A DNA stretch of 64,000 bases from Chitinophagaceae bacterium (GCA_947454235.1 CANGIY010000004.1:1-64000), one strand, 5' to 3'. Positions 7,561 to 17,381 are shown, counted from the first letter of the stretch. Numbers and translations are program-made. The notes: generated from the sequence alone by a model not told the origin.

Positions 7561-9165
7561 CTATTTGCAGGTTATTAACAAAAATGTGTTATTAAACGGT
7601 AAAATACCCCTCGCGATACCATCAATAAACGTATTTCCGAATTCGCTGTAATACTCAGTAAAGTTTTCGTAACGTTCTTGTAGCGAACCTTTTGGGAAAA
7701 TATGGCTTTGAACCGTTGTAACAGCCTCTAGTCTATCAGCATGTTTTTTCTTTTCGTGGCGGGTAATTTTCTTTTCCATGTTGGCAATCAGGTGCTTCAT
7801 TTTTTGCTCCATTACGTTAGTAGAAATCTCTAACTGTGGATTGATTTTCCCTATTTTCTGTTTCAACATGTCCACTGCATCACGCAAAGCGTTCATTTCG
7901 GGGGTGGTATCTGCGTTTTCTTCTTTTATTGCATTCACTATCTTGGTTTCCAGCGTGTGTTTCGATAAAAACAAATCTTCAAAATCAACTTCGATTTTTG
8001 CGAGTTGTGAGGAAGTTTTTGGTGTACAAAAAGTCACTGATTGCCTAAGGAAAATAACCGGATAAAATGTTTTATGATGCTCAAATAGGGTTTTCAGTTC
8101 AAGCCAGTATGCCACTTCGGCACCGCCACCAATGAAAACAATATTTGGTAGCACAGTTTCTTGAAACACCCCTCTTAGTATCACATTAGGGCTGAAACGT
8201 TCTGGGTGTTGTTCCACGAGCTGCATCAGTGTTGTCTTGTCCCAAAAAAGGTTGGTGTTAACTACCTGCCATTCATCGTTGCCCAAATATTCAATTCTGT
8301 CTCTGCGGTCTTCAAATAGGTAAAATAAATTAAGGGGGCGGGGTGGGGCCTGTATGTGGTACACTTTTTCTAACTCTGCTGCGTGTTTACTCACAATATC
8401 AAAAGAACTTCTGTTCAGCAATTCATCTTTGATAGCCGGAATAAATTGTCTTTTCAACGCTGCGTGGTCGGGGTCTACAATCACCAGTCCATACTTTCCA
8501 AATAATTCATTCACCAGTTGGATGGTCGCTCTGCCTATGGTTTTTTGTTTTTGGTAGGCGTTCACCAGCATTTCTATTAATTCATCGCATTGTTTGCCGG
8601 GAGGACCCATTATTTTGAACAGTTTACTAAGCAGTTTCTCAATGCCTTGAGTACTCATTCTGCCTACTGCACCTGTTTGCCCTGCACCATCCCAGGTAAA
8701 TGTTTCTCCCCTGAAATTGAATGTTCCAAGTTCATCCAGGTCGGCATCTTCACTCCCCATATAATAGATAGGGACAAAATTGAGGGTGGTGTGTATTTTC
8801 TTCAATTCTTCCGCCATCCTTATTGCGTGTAGAATTTTGTAAATAAAATACAAGTATCCTGTTGCAAGGTTGGGTTGGTGTGCCGTACAAATTGAAAAAG
8901 TATTTTCTGATTTGAGTAGCTCAATGTTTGTCTTTACTTCAGTTTCAAGTGCAATGCCTGAATACTGTTGATGGAGCACCTCAACGAGGGTAACCCTATC
9001 AACCGGGTATTTTTTGCGGGCTTCAATCGCCTTCGCAATTCCTTCCTTGTTTGCACTAAAACTGATGAATGGGTTTAATGCCGCTACTTCGTTAACGTAA
9101 TCTGTTGCCAGACGGGAGAATTTCCCGGTCTTTTCGTAAGGGATATACCTGTACTCGAATTGCAC
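7561..9165 (-). CDS. bshC: Putative cysteine ligase BshC (bacillithiol biosynthesis)
   Basis: 534 residues, the usual BshC length. It contains the family signatures TAHQPNLATGYLYFIYKILH (residues ~93-112), FVPIYYMGSEDADLDEL, the Rossmann-like core with VFIGGGAEVAYWLELK, and a long C-terminal coiled coil (about 390-480) that mediates dimerisation. BshC is assigned to the final step of bacillithiol synthesis, adding cysteine to glucosamine-malate. Bacteroidota make bacillithiol or methylated derivatives. bshA and bshB are not in this window. The gene is divergent from the CBS-type enzyme that supplies cysteine/cystathionine, a suggestive thiol-metabolism pairing. Confidence 0.92.
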   Translation of the reverse strand: MQFEYRYIPYEKTGKFSRLATDYVNEVAALNPFISFSANKEGIAKAIEARKKYPVDRVTLVEVLHQQYSGIALETEVKTNIELLKSENTFSICTAHQPNLATGYLYFIYKILHAIRMAEELKKIHTTLNFVPIYYMGSEDADLDELGTFNFRGETFTWDGAGQTGAVGRMSTQGIEKLLSKLFKIMGPPGKQCDELIEMLVNAYQKQKTIGRATIQLVNELFGKYGLVIVDPDHAALKRQFIPAIKDELLNRSSFDIVSKHAAELEKVYHIQAPPRPLNLFYLFEDRRDRIEYLGNDEWQVVNTNLFWDKTTLMQLVEQHPERFSPNVILRGVFQETVLPNIVFIGGGAEVAYWLELKTLFEHHKTFYPVIFLRQSVTFCTPKTSSQLAKIEVDFEDLFLSKHTLETKIVNAIKEENADTTPEMNALRDAVDMLKQKIGKINPQLEISTNVMEQKMKHLIANMEKKITRHEKKKHADRLEAVTTVQSHIFPKGSLQERYENFTEYYSEFGNTFIDGIARGILPFNNTFLLITCK

Positions 9166-9297
9166 GTTTCAATTTTTTGCGAAAATAACCCCAATACAAT
9201 TAATGTCCGCACTTTAGCTATAGCATCAAACAATACTTTAACCTCTACATAGGTGATTAACCCCAATGCCAATTTCGCCTTAGCCCGAATAATTGAC

Positions 9298-9305
9298 TAC
9301 TTTTG
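9298..9305 (+). promoter_or_regulatory. -7 box of the CBS-type gene
   Basis: TACTTTTG matches the consensus and ends 17 nt before the ATG at 9323. It supports the choice of this ATG over the upstream in-frame TTG (9293), which would lie outside the transcript. Confidence 0.65.
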
Positions 9306-9322
9306 CGCAAAATTTAAATTCA

Positions 9323-10693
9323 ATGCCTAATCGCGTTTACGACAACATACTTCAAACTATAGGAAATACTCCGCTTGTACGCCTTAATAGGGTAGTATCT
9401 GACTTACCCTGCAAGGTGTATGCAAAAGTTGAATCATTCAATCCGGGTAATAGCATTAAAGACCGTATGGCACTGAAGATGCTTGAAGTAGCAGAAAGAG
9501 AGGGTAAGATAAAACCGGGTGGTACTATAATAGAAGGTACGAGTGGTAACACCGGTATGGGTTTGGCTTTGGCGGCTATTATCAAAGGATATAAATGCAT
9601 TTTCGCAACCACTGATAAACAAAGTAAAGAAAAAGCGGACATCCTTAAAGCCCACGGTGCCGAAGTGATTGTTTGTCCTACCGATGTTGATCCTGAAGAC
9701 CCGAGAAGTTATTATCAGGTTGCAAGAAGGCTGCAAACTGAAATTCCAAATTCGTGGTATGTAAACCAATACGATAATCTGGCCAACCGTTTGGCGCATT
9801 ATGAGCAAACCGGTCCTGAAATTTGGGACCAAACAGAAGGTAAAGTAACGCACCTTGTTGTAGCATCGGGTACTGGTGGCACCATAGTAGGCACAGGTAG
9901 ATTTTTGAAAGAAAAGAACCCTAATATAAAAGTTTGGGCTATTGATAGCTACGGAAGCTTATTGAAAAAGTGGCACGAGACCGGCGAACTTGACATGAAC
10001 GAAGTACATCCTTACATTTCTGAAGGATTCGGTGAAGACTTTTTGCCTGAAAACTACGATCGTGCAGCCATCGACCATTTTGAAAAAGTAACTGATAGAG
10101 ATGGGGCTGTTATGGCACGTAGAATTACGAAAGAGGAAGGTATATTCGTTGGTTATTCTGCGGGTTCGGTAATAGCAGGCCTAAGGCAATTGAAAGATCA
10201 ACTGAAGCCTGATGATTTGGTGGTTGTAATATTCCACGACCATGGTAGCCGTTATGTAGGTAAGGTGTACAACGACGAGTGGATGTTGGACAGGGGATTT
10301 CTGGAAGTGAAAACAGTGGGTGATTTGCAAAGTGGTCTAGGTCGTCGCAGATTGGTTACTATTGATATGAACAGCAAGGTAACTGACGCAATGAACCTGA
10401 TGAAGAAATATGACATTGAGCAGGTGCCCGTGATGTTAAATAACGACATTGTTGGTACAGTTACACAAGCAGGGTTGTTCAAGAAACTTATTGAAGTACC
10501 TGAGGTGAAAGATGAGCTTGTTGGTGATATAATGGAAAAATCGCTGCCATTGGTTGATCGATCAATGCCAATTGATAGACTGACTCATTTCATTAACAAA
10601 GAAAACGGTGCTGTGTTGACTCGCGACGACAGCGGACAATACTATATACTCACCAAGTACGATATATTGAACGCTTTTTCAAAGGGTGTTTAG
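9323..10693 (+). CDS. Cystathionine beta-synthase / cysteine synthase with C-terminal CBS pair
   Basis: 456 residues. The N-terminal two-thirds is a fold-type II PLP enzyme: IGNTPLVRLN, NSIKDR with PLP lysine Lys46, the substrate loop EGTSGNTGMG (from residue 71) and GTGGTIVGTGR for the PLP phosphate. The last ~120 residues form two CBS motifs, which in this family bind adenosyl ligands and regulate activity. It condenses serine (or O-acetylserine) with homocysteine or sulfide; sequence alone does not settle which. The upstream in-frame TTG at 9293 was rejected because of the promoter position. Confidence 0.88.
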   Translation: MPNRVYDNILQTIGNTPLVRLNRVVSDLPCKVYAKVESFNPGNSIKDRMALKMLEVAEREGKIKPGGTIIEGTSGNTGMGLALAAIIKGYKCIFATTDKQSKEKADILKAHGAEVIVCPTDVDPEDPRSYYQVARRLQTEIPNSWYVNQYDNLANRLAHYEQTGPEIWDQTEGKVTHLVVASGTGGTIVGTGRFLKEKNPNIKVWAIDSYGSLLKKWHETGELDMNEVHPYISEGFGEDFLPENYDRAAIDHFEKVTDRDGAVMARRITKEEGIFVGYSAGSVIAGLRQLKDQLKPDDLVVVIFHDHGSRYVGKVYNDEWMLDRGFLEVKTVGDLQSGLGRRRLVTIDMNSKVTDAMNLMKKYDIEQVPVMLNNDIVGTVTQAGLFKKLIEVPEVKDELVGDIMEKSLPLVDRSMPIDRLTHFINKENGAVLTRDDSGQYYILTKYDILNAFSKGV

Positions 10694-10746
10694 TGCCGGA
10701 ACGGTTTTTGATGTACAATAGCCAGAGACAACCAAACAATTGAACT

Positions 10747-11226
10747 ATGAAAACGATCATGCTTGCAGCACTTATGTTGTTCGGGTTTGCAAATGCAAAT
10801 GCCCAGAAAATGAAGGCTGTTGATATTGATTATGTATTGGCTTACCCCCATAGTGAAGATACCGTTTATTTGGTGAATTACTGGGCTACGTTTTGTGCAC
10901 CATGTATGGGTGAGATTTCAGAGTTGAATGCACTGGTTGAACGCTATGCAAATAAGCCGTTTAAGTTATTGATGGTTTGCCTGGACCCGGTAGAAAACTA
11001 CCCGATGAAGCTTGACTATTTTCTGGAAAGAAAAAAAGTGAGTGGTGAACTTGTTTGGTTGAAAGAACAGAACGCCAAACTATTTGTTCCGAAAGTAGAT
11101 GAGAACTGGGAAGGTTCAATTCCCGCTTGCTTTTTAACGCGCCCCGGGAGGTATTCTAAGTTCATTGAAGGCGTTATTTCAGCAGGCAAGGTGGCTAAAG
11201 TAGTCGACGAGCTTTTCGCGGACTAG
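10747..11226 (+). CDS. TlpA-like thioredoxin-fold protein, exported
   Basis: 159 residues. A signal peptide (MKTIMLAALMLFGFANANA, cut before QKMK) is followed by a thioredoxin fold with YWATFCAPCMGEISEL. The CAPC redox motif lies about 50 residues in, consistent with a periplasmic TlpA/ResA-type disulfide reductase. The cis-proline region is SIPACFL. Family members reduce disulfides for cytochrome maturation or oxidative-stress repair. It lies 53 nt after the CBS-type gene and probably shares its transcript. The hairpin at 11290 ends the unit. Confidence 0.85.
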   Translation: MKTIMLAALMLFGFANANAQKMKAVDIDYVLAYPHSEDTVYLVNYWATFCAPCMGEISELNALVERYANKPFKLLMVCLDPVENYPMKLDYFLERKKVSGELVWLKEQNAKLFVPKVDENWEGSIPACFLTRPGRYSKFIEGVISAGKVAKVVDELFAD

Positions 11227-11289
11227 TACCAATTTGTTGAACTTTTTCTAGGGAGCTAGTTTATAATTGTGAATATTTTAACAATATTT

Positions 11290-11316
11290 AACAGACCGAA
11301 CGGTCTGTTTTTTATT
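11290..11316 (+). terminator. Terminator after the thioredoxin-like gene
   Basis: ACAGACCG (11291-11298) and CGGTCTGT (11301-11308) form a perfect palindrome followed directly by TTTTTTATTTT. The T-run favours a terminator over a repressor operator. Confidence 0.75.
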
Positions 11317-11562
11317 TTATATGCTGAATATTTCTTGATTGTATTGGGTGTTTTCTTAATTGATATTTTAATAAAACTTCAAGTGTATGTTATTGACAGA
11401 TAATTTGTTGTTTTTTCAAGTAGTTTTAGACTTTCATGGTCAGGGAATATTTTATAAACACATTAAATATTCTATGTTATTTTAATAATTGATTGAGTGT
11501 GTAGCTTGCATGACATCATTTTTTATGGTGATTTTTGTCAGCCTATCTTTTTAAGAGGATGT
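11317..11562. other. AT-rich intergenic region without a recognisable gene
   Basis: About 250 nt of strongly AT-rich DNA between the terminator and the promoter of the PAS protein. I see no open frame of interest, no RNA gene and no repeat shared with the rest of the window. It may hold regulatory sequence for the PAS gene. Confidence 0.5.
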
Positions 11563-11570
11563 TACGTTTG
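11563..11570 (+). promoter_or_regulatory. -7 box of the multi-PAS gene
   Basis: TACGTTTG, with a TTTG 25 nt upstream (11534-11537), somewhat long spacing. The gene starts at 11599. Confidence 0.5.
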
Positions 11571-11598
11571 TGTAGAATTTGCACAATAAAATGTTTCA

Positions 11599-14500
11599 AT
11601 GATTACAAACGAAGGAATAAGGCTGTTAGTAGATGGCATACCGATACCTAGTATTGTTGTTTACGAAGAAGGGGGGAGGTATCTGATTGCGGGCTTTAAT
11701 TCTTATATGAATGAATTGTTGAATGTGCCTGTCGCTGAACTAGATGGTGTTGATGTTTTTTCGGTGTTAAATGCAACTACAAATCCCTCTGAGCGAATAG
11801 AAATACAAAACCGAATTTTAAGTGCTTTTCATGACTGTACATCAACCGGGAAAACCACTATTTTAAGCTGTGTACCAGTAGCTTTTGGCCTGACCTTCGA
11901 ATTGTTTGATTTATTCGAGGTCCACCATACGCTCGTTAAGGGCGACCGTAACTATATTTTACAGTGCTTCAAAAAACTTGAGGTCGATAAATACCCCGAA
12001 CAATACCATTCATTACTTGGCGATAATATTAGGTTCAGACTAGAGCTTGAAGATTATAAACGCGCTCTGGATTCTTCGGCAATAGTTGTTTTTACAAACA
12101 ATGAAGGGCAAATAACCTATGCCAATGATTTGTTCTACGAGACTTCGGGTTATGAGCCGGCAGAAGTGCTTGGGCAAACACACAAAATTGTCAATTCCGG
12201 CTACCATTCAGCCGATTTTTTCGCCGCCATGTGGGAAACAATCACAGCGGGAAAAGTGTGGCATGGCGAGGTGAAAAATAGATCAAAAAAAGGCACTCAT
12301 TCATGGATGGAAACTGTAATTGTTCCATTCAACGATCAGCATGGAAAGCCGATTAAATACCTTTGTATCAGACGCGATATCACCCGTAGGAAGGCAATGG
12401 AAGATTTGTTGAAAGAATCGGGAGAAAAGTATAAGATTTTGTTTGAGTACAGTCCGGTCCCTATGTGGATCCTGGACATTGAAGCCCACCAGTTCCTCGA
12501 CGTAAACTTGTCGGCACTTAAATTATATGGGTATACAAGAGAAGAATTTGTTGAACTGATACCCGATTCTTTATTTTCAAATGATGATGACGAAAGGAGA
12601 AAAGCCCTGTTTGCAAGCTTTAAGTTTTTAGAAGGTCATTCTTCCTCTGATGAGTTAAAACATGTGACGAAACAAGGTAATCGCATTAAAGTGAGAATTG
12701 AAAGGTCGGTAATCTATTTGAAAGGTCGGAAGTGCCTTATATCTCACGCAATTGATATTACCCAAAACCTAGAAAAGCAAAAGGAATTAGAACAAGCATA
12801 CCAGCGCCTTGCAACGGCGCAAAATATCGCCAATCTTGGTTTTTGGAGCAGGGATATTGCTACAGGTATTTCAAAATGGACGGATGAAACGTATAATATT
12901 TACGAATTGGATACGTCTGTTATTCCTGATATGGAATTGGTAACTTCATTGTTTCACCCGGATGATCGGTACTTACTGGAAGGAGATGTTGCTAAGGACT
13001 TTGAAGCCAACAAAACTTACGAGGTTGAACATCGAATAATAACCGCGAAAGGGAATATCAAATGGGTGACACAGAAGTTGCGCATTGAGAATGACGAGTT
13101 TGGAGCACCTTCAGTTATGGAAGGGGTTATATTAGACATTACTGCCCGAAAAGAAATTGAACTAGCCGACAAACGGAAATCGATTTACCTCAGCATTTTG
13201 AATGGGTTCACAACTCGTTTGCTTTTTAATGGCGATTGGAAGTGCGCGCTATCAGGTGTTCTAACCGACATTGGTGCATCAATGCCTATTGACAGGGTGT
13301 TTTATTTTGAAATACTAGGCGAAGAAAAAGACAAGTATGCATCGTTAAAACTTGTTTGGTCGAAAAATGACAGTTGCCCTCCATTGGAAGGCACTGAGCT
13401 CGAACACATCAGATGGAGCTCAATGGCAACTATTTTAGATCCGTTGAACAAGGGTAGGGTGCTTGAATCACGTACATCGGAGGTGCATGATTTGCAGTTC
13501 AGGGAGAGGTTGGAACGTCAGGGTATTAAGTCATTGCTTATAGCTCCGGTAATTGTCAACAAATCACTCTACGGCTTCCTCGGATTTCAGGACTGTAAGT
13601 TTGAGCGTCATTGGAATAATGATGAGAAATCGTTTGTGAAATCACTGACTTCAAATGTTTCATCATATATAGAGAAAACGCACAGCGAAATCGAAGTAAA
13701 AATTAATAAAGAGAAGTTCAACAATGTAATTAATAATTTACCGGGTCTAGCGTTCAGATTACTTCCGAATGAAAACTTTGCTACCGACTTTATTAACGAT
13801 GAAGTAGTTAGGGTTACTGGCTATACGCTTGATAATTTTATTGGCACTCAGGCATTCAGTATCCTAAAATTGATACACCCCGATGATTTAGATGTTACTT
13901 TAGATATATTCCGTAAGCTAATTGATAACCAAGTAAATTTAATTGAATTCAGGATTGTTTGTAAAGACGATACTGAAGTTTGGTTGCGGGGCAAATGCAG
14001 GGCAATTTTCAATGAAATAAATGAATTTGTGGCTATTGATGCCGTAATGATTGACATAACTGAGGCCCGTAAAACAGAGCAATTGCTCGTAGAAAGCAAC
14101 GAACGTTTCAAGCTCGTTACACAAGCAACGCTGGAGGCAATATTTGATCTGGATTGTACAAATGGTAAAACAATGTGGGGCGATGGATTTCATGATTTGT
14201 TTGGTTACAGTACATCAGACTCAGAAAATTCGTTGTGGATTCCTAAAATTCACCCCGATGACAAGGAGCGAGTGCTGAATGAGATTTACAATGCGCGGCA
14301 CTTTTCAAGTAAAAACCAACATTATTCTGAATATCGCTTTCTGACGGCAGACAAAAAGGTACGGTACGTACAACATAAAAGCATATTTATTCGTGATAAG
14401 AGAGGTGTGACGCAACGCATAATTGGTGCCATAATAGATGTAACTGAATCGCTGGAGCGCACACGGAAAATTGCTGAACAAAACGAGACTTTGCGCGAGA

Positions 14501-14706
14501 TAGCATGGACTCAATCGCATGTAGTTCGTTCGCCATTAAGCAACCTCATGGGGCTGATAGGGCTATTGAAAGAACGAGATTCGATGGAATTGGATTTGGA
14601 TGATATGCTCGATAAGCTCTCTTATGAAGCCAATAGGCTCGATTCCATCATTCAGCAAATTATTAGAAAGACGAATAATATCGAGTTGAGTAAGGCTTTT
14701 TTGTAG
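11599..14706 (+). CDS. Multi-PAS/GAF sensor protein with DHp-like C-terminus but no ATPase domain
   Basis: 1035 residues, apparently cytoplasmic (no TM segments or signal peptide). Order: an N-terminal PAS-like region (1-135), PAS domains at about 151-265, 275-390 and 400-520, a GAF domain at about 528-695, and PAS domains at about 705-825 and 832-950. A two-helix segment follows whose first helix carries QSHVVRSPLSNLMGLIGLL, an H-box (His974) as in HisKA. The protein ends 61 residues after this histidine. No HATPase_c N, G1 or G2 box follows, and the 124 nt before the convergent purB cannot encode one. It could dimerise with or be phosphorylated by another kinase. Family relatives in Bacteroidota end in the same way. 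Confidence 0.85.
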   Translation: MITNEGIRLLVDGIPIPSIVVYEEGGRYLIAGFNSYMNELLNVPVAELDGVDVFSVLNATTNPSERIEIQNRILSAFHDCTSTGKTTILSCVPVAFGLTFELFDLFEVHHTLVKGDRNYILQCFKKLEVDKYPEQYHSLLGDNIRFRLELEDYKRALDSSAIVVFTNNEGQITYANDLFYETSGYEPAEVLGQTHKIVNSGYHSADFFAAMWETITAGKVWHGEVKNRSKKGTHSWMETVIVPFNDQHGKPIKYLCIRRDITRRKAMEDLLKESGEKYKILFEYSPVPMWILDIEAHQFLDVNLSALKLYGYTREEFVELIPDSLFSNDDDERRKALFASFKFLEGHSSSDELKHVTKQGNRIKVRIERSVIYLKGRKCLISHAIDITQNLEKQKELEQAYQRLATAQNIANLGFWSRDIATGISKWTDETYNIYELDTSVIPDMELVTSLFHPDDRYLLEGDVAKDFEANKTYEVEHRIITAKGNIKWVTQKLRIENDEFGAPSVMEGVILDITARKEIELADKRKSIYLSILNGFTTRLLFNGDWKCALSGVLTDIGASMPIDRVFYFEILGEEKDKYASLKLVWSKNDSCPPLEGTELEHIRWSSMATILDPLNKGRVLESRTSEVHDLQFRERLERQGIKSLLIAPVIVNKSLYGFLGFQDCKFERHWNNDEKSFVKSLTSNVSSYIEKTHSEIEVKINKEKFNNVINNLPGLAFRLLPNENFATDFINDEVVRVTGYTLDNFIGTQAFSILKLIHPDDLDVTLDIFRKLIDNQVNLIEFRIVCKDDTEVWLRGKCRAIFNEINEFVAIDAVMIDITEARKTEQLLVESNERFKLVTQATLEAIFDLDCTNGKTMWGDGFHDLFGYSTSDSENSLWIPKIHPDDKERVLNEIYNARHFSSKNQHYSEYRFLTADKKVRYVQHKSIFIRDKRGVTQRIIGAIIDVTESLERTRKIAEQNETLREIAWTQSHVVRSPLSNLMGLIGLLKERDSMELDLDDMLDKLSYEANRLDSIIQQIIRKTNNIELSKAFL

Positions 14707-14760
14707 TGCCCTTTTAGCTTTTTACTTTTCTAAGAAACTAAAATAGTCAGCTCAAAAAAG

Positions 14761-14789
14761 AAGCGCATTTTTCGATGAAAAATGCGCTT
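14761..14789. terminator. Bidirectional terminator between the PAS gene and purB
   Basis: AAGCGCATTTTTC (14761-14773) and GAAAAATGCGCTT (14777-14789) form a perfect 13-bp stem with a 3-nt loop. The better T-run is on the minus strand, serving purB. Confidence 0.88.
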
Positions 14790-14830
14790 TAAAATATTGG
14801 TTGTAAATTGTTTGAATAATGTATATTCAA

Positions 14831-16177
14831 CTAGTATTTGAAGTTAATTCCTGTATAGTTTTGAGGGGTTATTCCTAAAAGCTCGTTTTTTACAGCATCC
14901 GTAACATTTAGGGTTTTGATAAACTCTTGTATGTCATTTTTGCCAATGTGGTTTTTACCCCTGGTCAATTCTTTGAGTGCCTCATATGGTTGAGGGTATT
15001 TTTCGCGCCTTAAAACCGTTTGGATAGCTTCAGCGACAACTGCCCAATTGTTTTCCAGGTCTTCGTTCAGCTTAGGTGCATTGAGCAATAGTTTCCCAAG
15101 ACCTTTATCTAAAGACTTTAATGCCAGTAATGCATGTGCCAATGGTACACCTATGTTGCGCAAAACTGTACTATCGGTAAGGTCGCGCTGTAACCTGCTG
15201 ATAGGTAGCTTCGCTGAAAGATGCTCGTATAAAGCATTTGCAATACCCAGGTTGCCTTCAGCGTTTTCGAAATCAATAGGGTTTACTTTATGCGGCATAG
15301 CACTACTGCCTACCTCACCTTGTTTTACTTTTTGCTTGAAATATTCCATTGAGATGTATTGCCACACGTCGCGGGCGAAGTCAATCAAAATGGTATTGAT
15401 TCTTTTCAACGTATCGAATTGAGCGCCTATGTTATCGTAGTGTTCAATTTGGGTTGTGAATGTTCTTCTGTCGAGTTGCAGGACTTTCAGGAAGTCGTTG
15501 CCAAACTGTTCCCAGTCGGTGTGTGGGAAAGCCACGTGGTGCGCATTAAAATTGCCGGTTGCTCCGCCAAACTTGCCTGAGTATGGAATTTGATCAAAAA
15601 GCCTGATTTGCCCCTCCAGGCGCTCAACAAACACCATCCATTCTTTACCCAGTTGGGTAGGGGATGCCGGTTGCCCGTGGGTTTTTGCCAGCATTGGTAT
15701 GCCTGAAAAGTCTTTGGCCATGGCTTTTAATTTCTCTACAACAGAATGCAGGTATGGCATGTATACTTCTTCAAGTGCATCTTTCCACGAAAGCGGCACG
15801 GCTGTGTTGTTGATATCCTGAGACGTGAGACCGAAATGAATCCATTCAACAATTGAAGCACCTCCCATCACTGAGATTTTGTCTTTCAAAAAGTACTCAA
15901 CAGCCTTAACGTCGTGGTTCGTTGTTTTTTCGATTGTTTTTATTTGCAGCGCGTCAGCTTCTGTGAAATGGATATAAATATCCCTCAATATTTGTTCGTT
16001 GATGGTTTCAGGGAGCATGATTACCTCTCTTTTAGCCAGAAATATCAGGTATTCGACCTCAACTTTTACCCGGTACTTTATAAGTCCAAATTCTGAAAAG
16101 TATGAAGCCAATGCTGAAAGTTGACCCCTGTAACGTCCATCAATGGGACTAATCGCGGTGAGTGAATTCAATTCCAT
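14831..16177 (-). CDS. purB: Adenylosuccinate lyase
   Basis: 448 residues of the fumarase/aspartase superfamily, closest to the long E. coli-type PurB. Motifs are SPIDGRYRGQ at the N-terminus, TTNHDVKAVEYFL, HFGLTSQDINNTA with a catalytic histidine region, and the signature GSSAMPHKVNPIDFENAEGN. It catalyses two beta-eliminations in purine synthesis (SAICAR to AICAR, adenylosuccinate to AMP). The frame is open to an ATG 13 codons upstream, but the -7 box lies just upstream of 16177, so transcription starts there and the shorter start is right. Confidence 0.95.
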   Translation of the reverse strand: MELNSLTAISPIDGRYRGQLSALASYFSEFGLIKYRVKVEVEYLIFLAKREVIMLPETINEQILRDIYIHFTEADALQIKTIEKTTNHDVKAVEYFLKDKISVMGGASIVEWIHFGLTSQDINNTAVPLSWKDALEEVYMPYLHSVVEKLKAMAKDFSGIPMLAKTHGQPASPTQLGKEWMVFVERLEGQIRLFDQIPYSGKFGGATGNFNAHHVAFPHTDWEQFGNDFLKVLQLDRRTFTTQIEHYDNIGAQFDTLKRINTILIDFARDVWQYISMEYFKQKVKQGEVGSSAMPHKVNPIDFENAEGNLGIANALYEHLSAKLPISRLQRDLTDSTVLRNIGVPLAHALLALKSLDKGLGKLLLNAPKLNEDLENNWAVVAEAIQTVLRREKYPQPYEALKELTRGKNHIGKNDIQEFIKTLNVTDAVKNELLGITPQNYTGINFKY

Positions 16178-16181
16178 GGCG

Positions 16182-16189
16182 CAAAGATA
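16182..16189 (-). promoter_or_regulatory. -7 box of purB, giving a leaderless or nearly leaderless mRNA
   Basis: TATCTTTG on the minus strand ends only 4 nt before the purB ATG. With the usual 4-7 nt from the -7 box to +1, the mRNA would begin at or next to the start codon. Confidence 0.65.
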
Positions 16190-16257
16190 TATCCAAATTA
16201 TGAAGCAGACTGTCAAACGTCAGTAGTTGTGAATTCTTGTTTTCGTTAATTTGTGGT

Positions 16258-17313
16258 GTGGAAACTGAATATCTGATTATCGGGCAGGGGCTATGCGGTA
16301 CCTTGATGAGTTGGGAGCTGACGAAGCTCAATAGGGAGCATATTGTCATAGATTCAGGCTTGTCAATTACTTCAAGTAAAATAGCAAGTGGATTGATTAA
16401 TCCTATTACTGGTCAACGTTTTGCAAAATCATGGATGTATGAAGATTTGGTGCCTGTGGCTATTGAAACTTACCGGGAATTAGAGCTGGCTCTTAAGAAG
16501 AAGTTCTTTTCAGAGATTGTATTTTACGACATGTTTCCGGATGCCGGCAATGCGAGTGCATTTCAGAAGAAGCAATCACAATACCCTGATTTACTTTCAT
16601 TTGCAAAAGAAGATGAAGCACTTGATAGGTATTTTAACTTTGAATTGGGGATAGGGAAGATAGCACCTTGCTACCTCGTCGATTTACCAAAGCTTTTGAG
16701 TGGTTACGCAACAAAGCTGAAAACTGACAACAAGTTGGTCACATCTGCAATCGACACTACGCAGTTGAAGTTTGCATCGGGGAAATGGCATTTGGGTGAA
16801 ATAAGTGCTGACCGGGTAATTTTTTGTGATGGTGCAGCGGCGGTTGATAGTCCTTTTTTCAAGGTATTGCCTTTCAATCTCAACAAGGGTGAGGTTGTGT
16901 TTGTTGAACTGGAAGCACCAATGCCGGGTGGCATTTTTAAAAACACCCTCAAACTTGCGCCATGGCACGGTTTGACGTACTGGGTTGGAACTAATTTTTT
17001 GTGGAAGTTTGATGACATCGAACCGTCTGAACAATTCAGGTGCCATGTAGAGGTGGAGCTGCAAAAGTGGCTGAAAGTGCCGTTTCATATTCGTGATCAT
17101 GTAGCAGCAATAAGACCGGCAACCATCAACAGGTATCCATTTGTTGGGGAACACCCGCAGCATAAAGGTCTTTTTATACTCAATGGCATGGGGGCGAAAG
17201 CATGTTCTCAAGCTCCTTATTTCTCAAAGCAATTGGTTAATTTCATCGAAAATAGTTCAACAATTACTAGAGAAGTTGATGTGCAACTATCTAAAAATCT
17301 GCTTGTTAATTAA
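16258..17313 (+). CDS. FAD-dependent oxidoreductase (DAO fold)
   Basis: About 351 residues. The N-terminal Rossmann motif EYLIIGQGLCGTLMSWEL binds the FAD ADP moiety; KIASGLINPITGQR, then VDLPKLL, and the C-terminal RPATINRYPFVGEHP and FILNGMGAKACSQAPYF are typical of glycine-oxidase/D-amino-acid-oxidase-like proteins. It probably oxidises an amine or deaminates an amino acid; the substrate is unknown. No ATG is available at the N-terminus. GTG at 16258 places the beta-strand at the right distance, and a TTG at 16237 is the alternative. It is divergent from purB. Confidence 0.78.
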   Translation: METEYLIIGQGLCGTLMSWELTKLNREHIVIDSGLSITSSKIASGLINPITGQRFAKSWMYEDLVPVAIETYRELELALKKKFFSEIVFYDMFPDAGNASAFQKKQSQYPDLLSFAKEDEALDRYFNFELGIGKIAPCYLVDLPKLLSGYATKLKTDNKLVTSAIDTTQLKFASGKWHLGEISADRVIFCDGAAAVDSPFFKVLPFNLNKGEVVFVELEAPMPGGIFKNTLKLAPWHGLTYWVGTNFLWKFDDIEPSEQFRCHVEVELQKWLKVPFHIRDHVAAIRPATINRYPFVGEHPQHKGLFILNGMGAKACSQAPYFSKQLVNFIENSSTITREVDVQLSKNLLVN

Positions 17314-17373
17314 AAAAGTCATATTTTAAAATAAGCTTAACATTCAAGGTGCATCTCGTTCCAATTATATCTG

Positions 17374-17381
17374 TACCTTTG
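17374..17381 (+). promoter_or_regulatory. -7 box of the glucosaminidase gene
   Basis: TACCTTTG 22 nt upstream of the ATG at 17404. A -33 element is not clear. Confidence 0.6.

Noticed and set aside
11291-11308. TetR-type operator palindrome
   Set aside because: The perfect palindrome is followed at once by a T-run and lies after a gene, so a terminator is the simpler reading.
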